Shown here in pieces: positions 23,376-36,700 of a stretch of 64,000 nucleotides of DNA. The notes beneath the pieces were generated by a model that was not told the origin of the DNA, made no database searches, and saw only the letters and a program-made list of their open reading frames with translations. The stretch is from Pseudofabraea citricarpa (taxonomy: Eukaryota > Ascomycota > Leotiomycetes > Helotiales > Dermateaceae). The stretch's first letter is position 1; each line of letters starts with the position of its first letter. The stretch lies in contig JAPWGK010000019.1 of NCBI GenBank assembly GCA_029641185.1, positions 868,001 through 932,000 on the forward strand, read 5' to 3'. A program made the translations under genes and the position numbers.

Positions 23376-25659
23376 ATCTACCCAGACGTAAAGTTGTGGG
23401 GGAAAGAAAAAGGGCGAGAAAAGATTCTAGGCATGTTGACTCTCGTCATACATCTAAATCCGCTTGCTGGATTCGGGCTGGCAGCTATCTGCTTATCGTA
23501 TATCCTTGCTATCTCCGAATCCGAGCTTTAGGTAAGCAGGCGGCGGGTTTCCACCCGACTCACCAAGACTTGACTTTCCTTCTGCTCCATCCTCAACTCA
23601 ACACAATCCAGCACATCGCCAATGCGTCAACGACCTCGTACCACGACAGCAGTCTTCAGTCGCCAGCCAGGCCCAGCTCGCTCTTAAGGTTGCCTCAAAG
23701 CGTTACCCGTCTCCCCAGATTGACCATGAGTCCCACAGTGAGGCTTTATCCGATTCGAAGCAAAACCTTGCGTATGCTGCGACTGAAACGAGTATCATGG
23801 TGGGACATACTATTTATAAGTGATTGCGGCTCTCTGAAGACTCAAGCTTTGAGGACCACTGCCATCGCCCACTACTGCCGTGATGGAGATGGCGATGGCG
23901 ATGGCGATGGCGATTGCTTGGTTCGCTGCACTGCACTTGGGAGGTGTACGTCGTCTTCTTAAAGCACTGGATTCTGGGCTGCTGGAAGTACAGATGGCAT
24001 CTGATGAAGCAGAGTTTGGCGGTGCTTGATCCTAGCACTCCTGCTGCATGCTACTGGTGGGCGATTAGAACTGCAATTCCAGACTCCATCCCAGCCCAGG
24101 ACGATGGATGTGTAGCGAGCCGGTTCCATCGATCAGGCAAGGGTTTATACAACCTTTTCATCATGATTGGAGCACCTGGGATGCTTCAAAGAGTGCGAAT
24201 TTTATCAGCCAGTATGATCCCAGGTGGTTCATCATCCCCAAACGATTACCCACAACTGGAAACCTGCTTATGTGATGACATCGTCGTTGTCGTCGTCGTC
24301 CTCCTTGGCCACAGACGGTCGGTGCAGATTGCAAGTGATGCGAGAGACACTTTGAAGGAAGCAAAACTATGGAGTGCTACTGTACTACAGTACAAGGCTT
24401 GAGGAGTAATGAGCTCATGATCAAAAGGAAGTGTTGCCAGCAAGCGATATGTCTGAATGAATGATGAATCCCCAGACAGCCTACAGAATCCAGAGTCATA
24501 CAGTACTGTACTGTACTGCTCCTTCATGCAGAAGTCTAACTGGGAAGTGCTAGCAACCTGTCCGGTCGATCTTACGTCTCCAAATAATCCCGATCGCTGG
24601 AAACCTTAGCTGTTGTCTGATGCTACTGTAGAGTTGGCGTTATTATTGACATACTCGCTACAGTACTGTGCAGTTCTCGTCGCCATTGTCCATTGTCCAT
24701 TGTCCATTGTTCTGTCCTGGTGGTGGTTGTGGAGTAACTAACTGATTGCCCTGGTTGTGCTCTTATCGTGCCTATTACCCACTACTACTCACACTGCTCA
24801 CTCCACTCCTTCACCCACTGTTCGTTCATTATTCACTCACTCACTCCTTCAAGGCCGAAGGCGTCACCACAAAGGGGCTGTGCATTGATTGTTCTCCTTA
24901 GCGAATCATCAGGCCCTGGAGGCTGGCTGGTTGGTGCTGCTGCTGGTGCTGCTGGTGCTGCTGGTGCTGCTGCTGGCGAGACACTGCGACACTGCGACAC
25001 TGCGACGCTGCGAGCCTGCGAGGCCCAGAAACACATCCCGCACGACATTCCTCTCCATCTCCTCAGCACCCACAACACCTCAACCACAACTACCACCGCC
25101 CTTCAACCACACGGAAAATTCTCTTCCTTACCTTCCTTCACTTTGAGCAATCGCTGGCCGCTAGATTGTCTCGTCCAATCCTTCCCTGTCGGGTCAACAG
25201 AGGCAACGAGTCGGAAAGGAGGCTGGTCAGAGGCGGAGGCGTGGGAATTCATTGGCAATCTGCAGCTCAAGAACGCCAAAAACCCGGATACATTGCACAT
25301 ACGCTCTAGTTCATCCAGCCTGCAGCAATCCCCGCTACTTTCTAGAATATCACCAACCTTGATTGAAGAGCAGGATCTCCCGCCGCGACCCGACCTTCAC
25401 TTCGAAGTCGACATCACGACACGCCTTACAATCGCCCCTCCTTCGTGGTCTACGCAGTCAATGGGATAGTTTGGGAGAAGAACCGACTACAGTCATCGAT
25501 GCGATCACGGCCCAACACCGAATAACATTGCTTGGTCGTCCTCGTTGTCGTCGCAATAACGTATCGCCATTCGCAGCACAACACCACAGGCCGCGTCTTG
25601 CAAAGGCGCCGGCATACACCACACTGCCCTCCTAGGAAGCAGAGCTTGAATCTATCGCC
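23376..25659. other. Long intergenic region, presumed long palI promoter and leader
   Basis: 2.3 kb. Open frames such as 23318-23962 and 24768-25469 are low-complexity (Ser/His/Ala-rich), lack domains and carry simple repeats, so I do not call them genes. Simple repeats include four GATGGC units at 23888-23911, three CATTGTC-like units near 24690-24715 and GCTGGT/GCT units at about 24930-24975. Confidence 0.4.
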
Positions 25660-28024
25660 ATGTTGAGACCAGCGACACCACTGACGGTGTTGCTGTTCGC
25701 AGCATTCGCCCTCCTGCTCATATCCGTCATATCAACCCCCATTGTTAAGAGCATACCGCTGGCGTCATTTGGAGGAGTTGATTTTGGGGTCTTTGGATTC
25801 TGTAAGGATGGCCAGTGTAGTAATTTCGAGATTGGATATAATACAGGTAAGTTCAAGTCTGACTTGAGTCGTGGTTTGGCACTCGTCTTTGCCACGAACA
25901 AAAGGCTTACATGCAACTTAATAGCCTCTCTCTTTACCGATTCCCAAGCCGCAAGTTTCGACCTACCTACCGCTACGAGGACTACACTTTCTGCGATTCT
26001 GATTGTCCATCCGATCGCCGCCCTGTTTACGTTGGTTATGATGATACTTGCAGCATCAGCACATTTTCATTCACCGTCACATTCTCCTCGATATCTTTTG
26101 GGAATCTTCATCCTTAGCATCTTGACACTAATCCTTGCGTTGCTCTCATTTCTCATCGATGTTCTTCTCTTCGTACCGCACATGGCTTGGGGGTCATATC
26201 TTGTTTTGGCTGCGACCGTACTCATTGCAGCAAGTGGAATCGTATCATGTGCTATGCGTAGAACTCTTGTTAGTCGCAAAGCACGCAAGCGCCGCATTGC
26301 AGAAAATGCCGAGATGAATGGCGAGAACTTTTACAACCGCCAGGGTACTACTGGTCCTACCGTGCCTGGTAGTACCGTGGGTGCCTCAACGGCCTTGGTT
26401 AGTGGTGGACTTGCTAGTGACACCAAGCCTGAGTTTGCTACTTTCGACACGTCGAAGAAGGATGGCGAAAGCGATGAACGAATCCCCTTGACTGCAACAA
26501 GATCGCCGTCAGAAAGATCACCAAACAATATCCCTGGAGAGCCAGCAGGCATGCCTCTGGGAAGAGCCCAGAGTCCTCCGAGAGATCAATATGGCAATGC
26601 CATGCCAATACCACCACCAGGCGCTTATGGAATGCGTAGTAGAGATCCATCAACAGACCCGTCACTTCGACGACAGTACTCAGACAACTCTATGAACAGG
26701 GGAAGAGGGGGAATGCCTCCAGGTTATAGAGGTAGAGGTGGTTATCCACCAAACGGGAGAGGAGGGTATGGGGGACCTCCAAGAGGTGGCTACGGAGGCT
26801 ATCCACCCGGTGGTCGTGGTGGATACGGCCCTCCACCGAGGGGAGGTTTCAATGGACCATCAAATGGAAGAGGCGGAGGATACGCTCAACCAAGAGGATA
26901 TGGTGGACCAGGGGGTATGAACGATGGCATGGGACCGATGGCAATGGGAGCAGCTGGCGGTATGGCTGCTGGTGCAATGATGAGGGGTGGTCGAGCTCCG
27001 CCACCAAACTATGGAGCACCGCAAAATGGCCAAGGATACAGAGACCCTTCCCCTCCAAGGTCATATGACCAGTATGGCCAGCAACCTACAGCACCAGCGG
27101 GATATTCAAGAAACCAGTCGCCTGGTCCAGGAGGATACGTAGCATACCCTGGAGGCGATGACGCACGAAGCAGTCTTCCGCGTGCTGAATCCCCACCACC
27201 TTTACCTGGATTGGACACGAGCGTTGGCCCTGTTGGACAAGCAGTAGAAATGGATGCAACCACAGGAAGTCCATCGCACCCACCACAAGGCTTTGGTACC
27301 CAATATGGAAACATAAGGGATAGTGACGGAGATGTTGCGGGAATGGTTGGGTTACAGCAACAACGTCTAATGCCTCGAGAAACCATTATGAGCGAATCGA
27401 GCCGGTATAGCTCAGAGGAGTAGGTCTTTCACGGGGAGAATATTGTTCCGATCACTAACATGTTTTAGACCATATGTACCACCGCGAGCAGCTTGGGGCG
27501 ATAGTGGACCACCAGGTAGAGGTGGATCTCCCTTAAACCCAGCCTCAAAGCCAACTGAGCTACCCAGCAACCACAAACGTACAAGCTCTGGGAATTATTA
27601 CGAAGATGTCGACCCTCGTTTCGTAGATCAGACACCACTTGATCCTAGCCACCCTTCACTAGTTCCATCAGCTTTACATCCAACTTACGGGGGAGGAAAT
27701 AATATTCGCACGACCACCATTGGTGGTTTCGATGGAAACAATTCTTACGAAGATCTTCAAGAAGGAGCTCGTAGCCCTGCTGAATCAGACCGATCAAATT
27801 TCACCTCAGTATCACAACGTGGTATCAATCCCAGATGGAATGGACCAAACGGTGGCGGTTACGCACCAATGCCGAATCGTCGACCAGTTCAAAGACAGAA
27901 CGATATACTGTTAAATTCCAACCCAGACTTCCAATTACCTGGTAATCGAGGTGGTAGAAGTGGACCAAGAGGAGGCAGAGGAGGAAATCCGGGCATGATA
28001 CCCAGTGGACCATACCCCAGATGA
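25660..28024 (+). CDS. palI: PalI/Rim9 ambient-pH signalling membrane protein
   Basis: Model: join(25660..25846, 25925..27419, 27469..28024), 745 aa. The N-terminus MLRPATPLTVLLFAAFALLL is the highly conserved PalI/Rim9 start. An extracellular loop with two close Cys (FCKDGQC) follows, then three more membrane segments at about residues 84-108, 118-143 and 150-172, the four-helix SUR7/PalI topology. The long cytosolic tail is Gly/Pro/Arg-rich with repeated RGG boxes (about residues 317-417) and ends in a second RGG cluster. PalI helps the PalH receptor reach the plasma membrane in the pathway that activates PacC at alkaline pH. Intron 1 is 78 nt and in frame with no stop; intron 2 (GTAGGT..TTTTAG) removes an early stop. 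RNA-binding-like RGG content is an observation only. Confidence 0.92.
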
Positions 28025-28943
28025 GGTGCTCTTGCTTTCAAGAAAACCGTCATAAAAGTCGCCCCAGGACCGATCCGAGTCTTTTCACCATTCTATCTAT
28101 CACGCTCGGTTGATTGATCTTTCCTCTCTCTTCGAGCTTTTATCCCCTACGATACCCCTAAAACGTAAATAATGATGTTTGCACTTTTTCTTTTTATCTG
28201 GCCTTTTTTTCCTTTGTCGACATAGATTCTCGACGGATGGATGGATGGAATGGGAAGGGATGATGGCGTTTTTTTATGGGGGACATTGGGACCATAAAGT
28301 GCGAGCAGCTTGGTGTTTTCATACCCATGCATGCTCTCTGATCACACCAGCCAAAAAATCTTTTCTTACGCACAGCGTGAGCAGAACAGTAATAATCTGT
28401 TTGATTTTGATCCTGTCGTCGAATACTCTTTTTTTTTGCTTGTTTGTTTGTACTGTACATATACATTACATTACATATCACCCACACAAACCCAGACACA
28501 CACACAGACACAGCCACATCACATCACACGAATCTCTCTTCTGATCTCGAGATATATCTCCTATCTTCTATCTTCTGGAAGAAGGGAAAAAAGAGGAAAA
28601 GGGTCCAATCCCGCCTGCGTATTGATTGCGAGCGAGCCGAGCGAGTTTTTGGGGACTGGATCTCTCTCTTTTGCGTCATCGTGTACCTATCTAAGTATCT
28701 GAGGCAACCTTTTTTGTTTGGTTTTGCGGCTGGCCTGTTTTATCATATTTTGTACGCCGTGTTGTTGTTGTTGTTGTTGTCTTGGATGGTCGACTGGAGG
28801 TGGATGTGGATGTGGAGGTACAGTGTAAACATTACTACCTAAGTAACTAGGTAGCTAGCTAGATGTCAGTAGACAAATACCTGACAACTGATGGAATATC
28901 TTGTTTGTATACACCTGCGGGTTATGATGTAGATATTTGGCCT

Positions 28944-29035
<92 letters not shown>

Positions 29036-30400
29036 GTCAGTCAATCTCATAGCCGAGATAAGTCTTCCCACCTGTCAAAGAACCTCTCAAAGACCTCGTC
29101 CTCGTATCCCACATGGATTGTATGCCTGGCCAAACACTTTACCGCTTAGACGCGGCCAGCTCGACGACGCCTGCAATACTACAGTGTCTTGCCTGGACAA
29201 GCAGACCGCTATGGGAACCTGCACTGATAACAATTAAAGGAATCATCGGGACGCAGGCGCTCGCTTGTACTAGGTAGGGTAAGGTAGGTAGTGCCATGAG
29301 AGGTTGGGAATACTCATATTGATATCGTCCCATTTTAGGCCTGCCAAGGCTGCATTTTGGATGTGGAGATTTGGTTTGATGCTTTGAGCTCGACTCGCAA
29401 CGATCTGTACCGGTGTGCCGTGTCACAAAACGTGCTTCTCTTCTTGGCTTGCTTTATGCTCTGCTCTGCTAGCTCAGCTAGATCATAAGCTATTTCGTAT
29501 GTTTTTGCTGCAGGCGATAGTGGACATCAAGCTGTGCAGTATCGCTTTCGTGGATACATGCTAATGAGGGATGCCATGTGCAGCAAATTGAGCAATCGAT
29601 GGTGTGGTATTGACCCAAGCTGTTGTCAAATTCAGTTATGAAACTTACGACGCAAAGATGAACAAGAGAAACAAGCACAAAAATATCAGCTCTGCGTCTT
29701 TTTTTGCCGAGTTCCGTTCCGCTTGACTGGCATAACCAAGTGATGTTTCCTCTGCGCATTTGGTAGGCTTGTTCCCAGTGGGAGTAAATGGACAGACGGT
29801 AGATCTATCTACCAGATTGCAAAAGACGTCCTCGCTAACTGGACGCTCGCTGCAGGGCTGCGGAAGCTACGGCTGTAGTCCCGCCGCCCCCCTGACTGAC
29901 CGCTCGCTATCTATCCACTTGTGGGTGTTCCCTTTGGAGGCGGAATACCAACAGCTTACGGAGTACAGAAGCTACGTTACACTTTTCAATACTGTTGCTT
30001 TTTAACTACGATATATCTTCAACCAATTGAACTTCGGATTTGGAAGGTATGTCTATGTCATCGAGATGATTCGAATGTGGAAAATTCGCAACGCTTATGT
30101 TAGATACTATTATATAAATCCGTGGCTGTTATGCTAAACACTAGGTATATATTGCGTCGTTGCGACGTAACGTAGTATTGTTACTATGTCGTTAACAAGA
30201 CGTGAGTTGGAAGACAATCTTTATTGCTATCTTTTGGATAATTGAAGGTACTTTGTTATTCTCCTACTGCTATCTTGGATGTCTGCCCTTCTACTCTCCC
30301 AAATTTAACCTCGCGGGTTTTAGTATGAACAGATAGGCAAAGTATTCTTGTACTTCCGCAATTGACTTGCTTGCCTCTATCATCCATTCTGCCACCCAGC
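28025..30400. other. Long intergenic region with a CT microsatellite
   Basis: The left part is presumed 3' untranslated region of palI. It holds CA-rich and T-rich tracts and a long CT repeat annotated separately. From 29.4 to 30.3 kb the region turns AT-rich before the UNC93-like gene. I see no gene. Confidence 0.4.
28947..29033. repeat. (CT)n microsatellite, about 43 units
   Basis: A perfect dinucleotide run of about 87 nt. It is the longest simple repeat in the window and is likely to be length-polymorphic between strains. Confidence 0.97.
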
Positions 30401-32009
30401 ATGGCAGATGCAGTTAATGAAATGTCAATTCTTCCATCCTCGGTATCTCCGGCGGCTCAGACCATCAATCAGGAAGAGGCGAGCACCTTCCAACGACGGC
30501 CCGACTGGAAGTATAAGGACCGCAAAATAGGACCCGTCCGAATCCCCTGGTTTGCATCGCCGCCTGTGCAGCTGGCCATCATCGCCTTCGTCTGTTTTCT
30601 CTGCCCGGGTATGTTCAATGCCCTGACAGGCATCGGCGGCAGCGGGCAGTTAAACCACCAAGTAGCCGACGACGCAAACACGGCCGTCTATTCGACGTTC
30701 GCTGTGGTAGGCTTCTTTGCAGGCTCCTTTGTCAACGTGCTGGGCATCAAGGTGGCCGTTTTCCTCGGTGCCTTGGGCTACAGCGTCTATATGGCCGCCT
30801 TCCTCTTCTACAACTATACCCAGAACCCGAGGTTCACTGTTGCTTCTGGAGCGCTACTAGGGTTTTCTGCCGCGCTGTTGTGGACTGCCGAAGGCACCAT
30901 CTTGATGTCTTACCCTCCGGAGAAATCAAAGGGCAGATATATCAGTGGGCTCTGGGTCATCTTCAATATGGGAGCAGTCATTGGAAGTTTGGTGAGAGCA
31001 AGACATTTTAGAATCGGACTAAACTTCTTCTAATCCAAACAGATACCACTTGGCCAGAACATCAACGTCCAGGAGAACAGAACTGTTTCAAACGGGACTT
31101 ACATAGGGTTCCTGGTGCTCACCATGTTCGGCGCTGTTCTGGCGTGCAGTCTGATAGATGCCAAGAGCGTACGTCGGCAAGATGGCTCGGGTATTATCCT
31201 GATGAAGAATCCGTCCTGGAAGACCGAAGTATCAGGTATATACGAGACGCTTCGAACGGATCCTTACATCGTCTACCTGTTCCCGGCATTCTTCGCATCG
31301 ACGTGGTCCTACACGTATGTGTTCAACGACGTGAACGCGGTCCGGTTCAACACGAGAACACGCGCTCTGAACAATACCCTCTACTACAGCATGGAGATGG
31401 TCGGCGCTCTCGTCTTTGGCTATGCTCTGGACCGGCCCTGGATCCGACGGAGCACGCGCGCAAGGATCTTATGGGTTGCTCTGCTGGCTCTGACCATGGC
31501 TATCTGGGGAGGCAGCTACAAGTTCCAGAGAGGACATTCGCGAGCCGGCGTCGCAGCACACGCTTTCGAGATGCTGGACTGGAAGGATGCGGGCTACGTA
31601 GGGCCCATGTTTCTCTACATGCTCTACGGCTTCTCTGATGCTGCTTGGCAGACGAGCGTTTACTGGTAAGCCTCATCCCAACATCTACCTCGCCTAAAAT
31701 CGTGACATTGAATATTTCCTGCGTCTCTGCGTGTATAGGACTATAGGATCGCTTACCAATAACGGACGCAAGCTGGCTATCTTGGCTGGCTTCTACAAGA
31801 GCATGCAATCCGCCGGCGCGGCTATTATCTGGCGTTTGGACAGTATCCAGACGGCCTATATGGGCATGTTAGCTTCCTGCTGGGTCTTGTACTGCGGTTC
31901 GCTTGTTATTGCTCTCCCGGTCATCCTGTTCAAGATCAGAGACAAGACCGAGGTCGAGGAAGATCTGCGGTTTGGCGATAGAAATTCTCAAGACGTTGTG
32001 CAGATGTGA
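30401..32009 (+). CDS. UNC93-like MFS membrane protein
   Basis: Model: join(30401..30991, 31043..31665, 31739..32009), 494 aa. After a 60-residue cytosolic N-terminus, the first membrane segment ends in CPGMFNALTGIGGSGQ, the hallmark of the fungal UNC93-like MFS group (Pfam UNC-93). About eleven hydrophobic segments follow. Other conserved points are WTAEGTILMSYP, KSKGRYISGLWVIFN, IPLGQNIN at the exon 1/2 join and the late YGFSDAAWQTSVYW|TIGSLTNN across intron 2. Fungal members are mostly uncharacterised; some are annotated as DUF895 proteins. Substrate unknown. The first ATG in frame is 30401; the frame opens earlier only through a TTG. Confidence 0.87.
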
Positions 32010-33255
32010 GATTCTGTAGAGAAGAAGGCTGGAGAGGCGTTCAATGTTCTAGGGTGTTTACTTTGGTCTTTTGAATTACTTGTCCTCCGAACTTTGCGGT
32101 GAACTGGCAATATATTTATGAGCCAAATCGCTAGTAACTCGTCGGCTCGCTAATATTTTCTTAACCAGTCAGATTGTCATACTTGCATTAGCTTCCTTGT
32201 CGTAAATATTCAAGCCCCAGACAAGAAACGGCAATTACAAGCAAGCATGAGAATTCAAAACTGCCTTGAGGTAAAATTCTAAAGTTAATGAGCTAATAAC
32301 CTGAGTAGGTTACGATTAAAAATCAAGGGTTTGGTCTATTGAAAATGTTACGAGTTGGCTTAGACACCTCGTGTACACTGCCTTCCTTGCATATAACGGG
32401 TGATGTATAAAATGAAGCCAAAGTGTTATGATTCGGGCGGATAGATATGAATCGCAGCAAGGATAGAAATAAGGCAGGTGGCTACGTACCAGAGTACTAG
32501 AAACTAACAGCAAGCGTATCCTGCTCAATCACATTCAAGTGTACAAGATGTTGGAACTTATTCAGAGCACATACATAGCAAGCAGATACTGCCTGGTTGG
32601 GCGTCCGGATACTCATGCGAGTATGCGAGCCTGTCCTGTGCCCCCAAATCCGAAATGGACAACTACACAGCAAGAATCCAAACCACTCTAGAGATGCCTA
32701 TCGGGGGGTTCAAGTATGCACGTGGCCGGATCAGTGTCGGGCGCTTGGAAGCTTGTTCATATTCCCATTTTAACGGGTGGCATGTAGAAACCATAGAGAA
32801 GCCATGTAGGCAGAGAGGCAACAAAGCAACAAATGTCCCATCTAAATAGGAAGGTTAAGTGCGGTTTAAATCAGATCCGATATCTTGCTCCCTCGAACGG
32901 GTCCCATCTCATTTCAATGTACCTTGTAATTCTCCAAGCATAGATTGAATGAAAATAACACCCAGGTCGGAAGCTGAAGTGAGCAATCATCTATCGCAGA
33001 TATCAAACTTGATTGATCCTGATCCTGATCCTGATCCTTATCCTTGTACAAAGAGTGTGCTCGATTAGCTTGCTGACCTGTGCTGTAATATCGGCTGGTA
33101 CAGGTACTGGGCCTTCGCCGTCAATTGCTTTCTCGAAGCGGCTATGAACCCGCGCCAGTTTCTATCAGATAGAGTAGGCACGGCCTTCGATGTTATCTAT
33201 CCATCCGGCTGAACCTGATCAAGGACGTCATGGTTTTCTTCCGGCTCTCTGATAA
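32010..33255. other. Intergenic region between the UNC93-like gene and the oxidoreductase remnant
   Basis: 1.2 kb, AT-rich, no supportable gene. Four GATCCT units lie at 33015-33038. Confidence 0.4.
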
Positions 33256-33721
33256 CTAGGATCGGTCGTCTCCATATTCTGGAGGTGTAGCTGCGGCGCC
33301 TGGATGTCGAGGTGATATTTCTTGCATGTATGTGCCTTTGTCGCTTCCGACCCAGAATCTGAGATACTTGGACTCGGAACTCACAATGCTGGTCTTGACT
33401 ATGACAGTCATCCCGTTGGCGTAGTGGATGTTAGCTGTGAAGTATTCCCCAAAGCCGACCGGGTTGTCCTCCTTCATACGTTGCGTTGCGTGCCAGTAAA
33501 AGCGGCCGAAGAGGAAGACGACCTGGTCAAATAGGTGCGATCCGAGGTCGTAGATTGCGCCGCTGCCTGGGAAGACTTCAGCTTTCCACGAGTTTGCCAA
33601 GGTGGGCGTATAGCGATCTGCGTGGCTTTTGAACTCCACCGCACGACCGACCCAGGGCTCGCTCTTGAATGAGCATCTGCCGCGTGATGAGATCAGTGTC
33701 GAAACGCCGGTTCTGGTACAT
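33256..33721 (-). pseudogene. Broken Gfo/Idh/MocA-family oxidoreductase fragment
   Basis: The frame at 33256-33639 encodes a clear piece of the C-terminal domain of a Gfo/Idh/MocA oxidoreductase: VEFKSHADRYTP, then SGAIYDLGSHLFDQVVFLFG, then WVGSDKGTYMQ. Immediately upstream, but in another frame (offset by one base, break near 33640-33660), lies MYQNRRFDTDLITRQMLIQE followed by ALGR, which is the segment that should directly precede it. No NAD-binding Rossmann domain is found further upstream and the C-terminus stops early. No splice signals bridge the shift. I read it as a truncated, frameshifted remnant; a sequencing error would explain the shift but not the missing domain. Confidence 0.7.
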
Positions 33722-36700
33722 GGCTGCGATCTAACACATCCGGGTCAGTATATCCAGCTCATGTGTTTCGGCTGGTAGCTCTGAGACCACTTGGAGAAAA
33801 GAAGTGTGTCGGGATATCCAAAAAGATAACCTTGCAAAGCAAGGAAGTCACCTACTCAGAATCAGATTTTGCCTCCTTGCCAGACAAACAAGCTCCTCTG
33901 CCTCTTGAGACGCAGCATGGAATGATTGTCTGGTATCACTGCCTCCTCTCCCTATATCGCAAGCTTCGCGTGCTGGTAGTAAACATCTGGCGCCAAAAAG
34001 CCCTGAAGTTGTAACGGCAGCGGTTCCTCATTCGCGGTTGCGAGGTTACTTCTTTATTGCCGCTTCCGGTTCTTGGTTAGGGGCCCCTAATAAAACACGA
34101 TAACGCACACTAGTATATACTACAAGAGCAAAGGGGAAAGAAAAGAAAAAGAGGAGGGGAGAGGGAGCTAGGGAGGAGGGACAAAAACTCCAGGACCCCC
34201 GGTAGTCGGGGATCCCTTAGAAAGCCTGCTGCGAGAGAGGCTTTTGAAGGTGGGGGGGCTTATCGTGTCTGTTGTATTGGCGTCTGTCAATCGGGCCACG
34301 CAGTAATCGTCGGGTTGATTAATTTTACCTCGATTGACAGTGGCGTATTTGGTTGGTTGGGTTTTGGCGGCGGCGGTGGTGGTGGTGGTGGTAGTTGAGT
34401 TTTTTTTTTTTTTGGTCGTGCTTGTGGTCGTCTTACTTATTTATATTTATTTTTTTTATATGTTAGTAGCCTCTTAGTGACCCTCCTCTTAACAGGAGCT
34501 TGACCTGATACCACTCGACCATAGAGTAGTCTGCCGCTCCTGTTTGTTGAGGGTGCTTTTCTTAGTTCGGTATATTAACCTGCTCGCTTAAGTTTGCGCG
34601 TGGTGCCCGCAGGGACGCGTGATAGGTAAGGATAATTGTTTCTCCTTGCGTACAGAGAGGGATACCACAGGGTCAGCTAATTCTTTAGGAGATCTGTAGC
34701 TCTTGATACTCGGATGGTCCTTCTCAGTATAGAGAGCTTCATTCTGGGTGACGTGGTAAGAAAGGGAATGTTGAAAACCCTGGCTGAAAACCCATGCGGT
34801 GATGGCCATTGCCCTGATGTTGTACTCACGGGTTTGACAAGCCATAGTAATTAATAACTTGATAGAGGTTATAGCACACAGCTTAACAGGGAGGTATATG
34901 CTAGGAAAGAGTTTTGAATTCTGATTCTCAGAGTGGTCTTGAAGCATGAGAAATAAAAGCAAAGAATGGATCAATTTGCGTCCTCTCCGATCAACTAATA
35001 AGCGTGCTCAGAATGTGATATTATTATTCCCTGAGATGCAGCAACATAGATAGCGTCAGGGATAGATATATCTATTGATTGTTACGTTACACTGCGATAT
35101 GCAACAAAACACAGCCCAGGTCTATCACGGCATACGGCATACAGCATCGTAATTGACCCCACGACAGCAACATCAACAGCAATATTGTATCACGACCAAA
35201 TCAGGCAGTTGCCAAATCGACATGCACGAACAGCCCAATCAATATATGCGATGACAGACGACTCTCACGAAGGAGCTATTTAAGCGAGCACTCACTCACT
35301 CGCTTTCTGCAAGCAGTACCAAGTCCAAGTTCAAGTCCAGGTTCAAGTTCGGCACCAACAACAACACCAACACCAACAAAGCTACTCGCGAGGAGAGATT
35401 TCAATTTCATACAGACCTCCCCCTCGAGTTATATATATATGTATATATATATACTCTAATCAGATTTCTTACCGCGGAGGCGATATGCTCGTAAGCTTTC
35501 ACTCCACGCACCACGTACCACGTACCAGGTCCCGAAGGTAGGTATCCTCATGTGCGTGAACATGCAAGTGCTATGCCGTGCTCCTTTCGCTATACAACCA
35601 CCACCGGCGACGAAGGTCTACACATAGCACTAAGTAGAATCTAGGACTGAGCCGAGGAACCGCACTATACAAGGCAAGTATGATGGATTTCTATCCAGCA
35701 GAGCGGAAGCTGCTGGGGGGGCTGGCCAGCCAGCAGCTTTCGCTCTCGCTCTCGCTTCAGTTGCGAAAGAATTTCCTCGTCGAGAGGTGAGATTCCCAAG
35801 CTTGAAGTGAGGAAGTTAGTGGCAGATGTCACACGGGTGCGAGTTGCGAGTTGCGAGTTGCGAGTCAAACTTAGGAGTTGCCTTGCTTTACCTGCGCTGG
35901 CCTAGTTATACCATATGATAGATCGCACTAATACGCACGAATCCGATTCCGATTCCGATTCCGATTTCAATCAAAAAGAGAAGAGAAAAAAAGACGGGAG
36001 AGGAGGAACGTAAGATACTGCTTACTTACTTACTCACTGTCTTTGGCGTGTGAAGGAGAAGGAGATGATTCTCTACTCTACTCTACTCTGCTTTATCTGG
36101 ATAGATAGATGGATAGATAGATTGCTCCTTTGTTAAGCTAGGTTACGGCTACCTCAAATCACTCACTCACTTACCCAGATCTGTCTAACTCACTGTTGAA
36201 TTCCTAAAGTACTCTCAGGGGGCGAGTATAAATCCAGTCACATGTGCATGCCAGCCACTCTCCCTCCTTCCACTCATCCTCACTACACATACACACACAC
36301 ATATATACACGCACAGCAAGGACCAAGACCGAGATGGAAATCAGAATCAATCAGAATCAATCTCAATCAAAATCAAAATCAAAGCCAGGAGAAGAAAGAA
36401 GAGATGAAGAAGCTAAAAAGGCCATTTTTATCTGGTATGTCTGGTATGTCTGGTGTGTCTGGGTTTGTCTGCCTGTCTGTCTGTCTGTCTGCGTATCTGC
36501 TTTATCTGATCGTACCAATCAATCCAACCAACCAACCAATCCATCCATCCATCCATCCATCCATCCTCTCATCCCCAATCCTCTTTCTGTCTGTCTCCCG
36601 CCACCGCACCGAATTCGTAACAAGAAAAGAGAAAGAAGAGGGAGAAAAGCAGGAGCAAACCAGACCTCAGACATAAAAAAAGGGGGGGGGGAAGAGTTTT

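Noticed and set aside
24768..25469. 233-residue plus-strand frame upstream of palI
   Set aside because: Low-complexity His/Ser/Ala text over simple repeats, no family features; more likely palI leader or promoter.
30362..30400. Upstream extension of the UNC93-like protein
   Set aside because: It begins with TTG; the first ATG is at 30401.
34480..34560. Short stretch with tRNA-like A-box resemblance on the minus strand (TGGTCGAGTGG, then GGTCAAGCTCC)
   Set aside because: No acceptor stem, anticodon arm or correctly spaced T-arm could be folded by eye.
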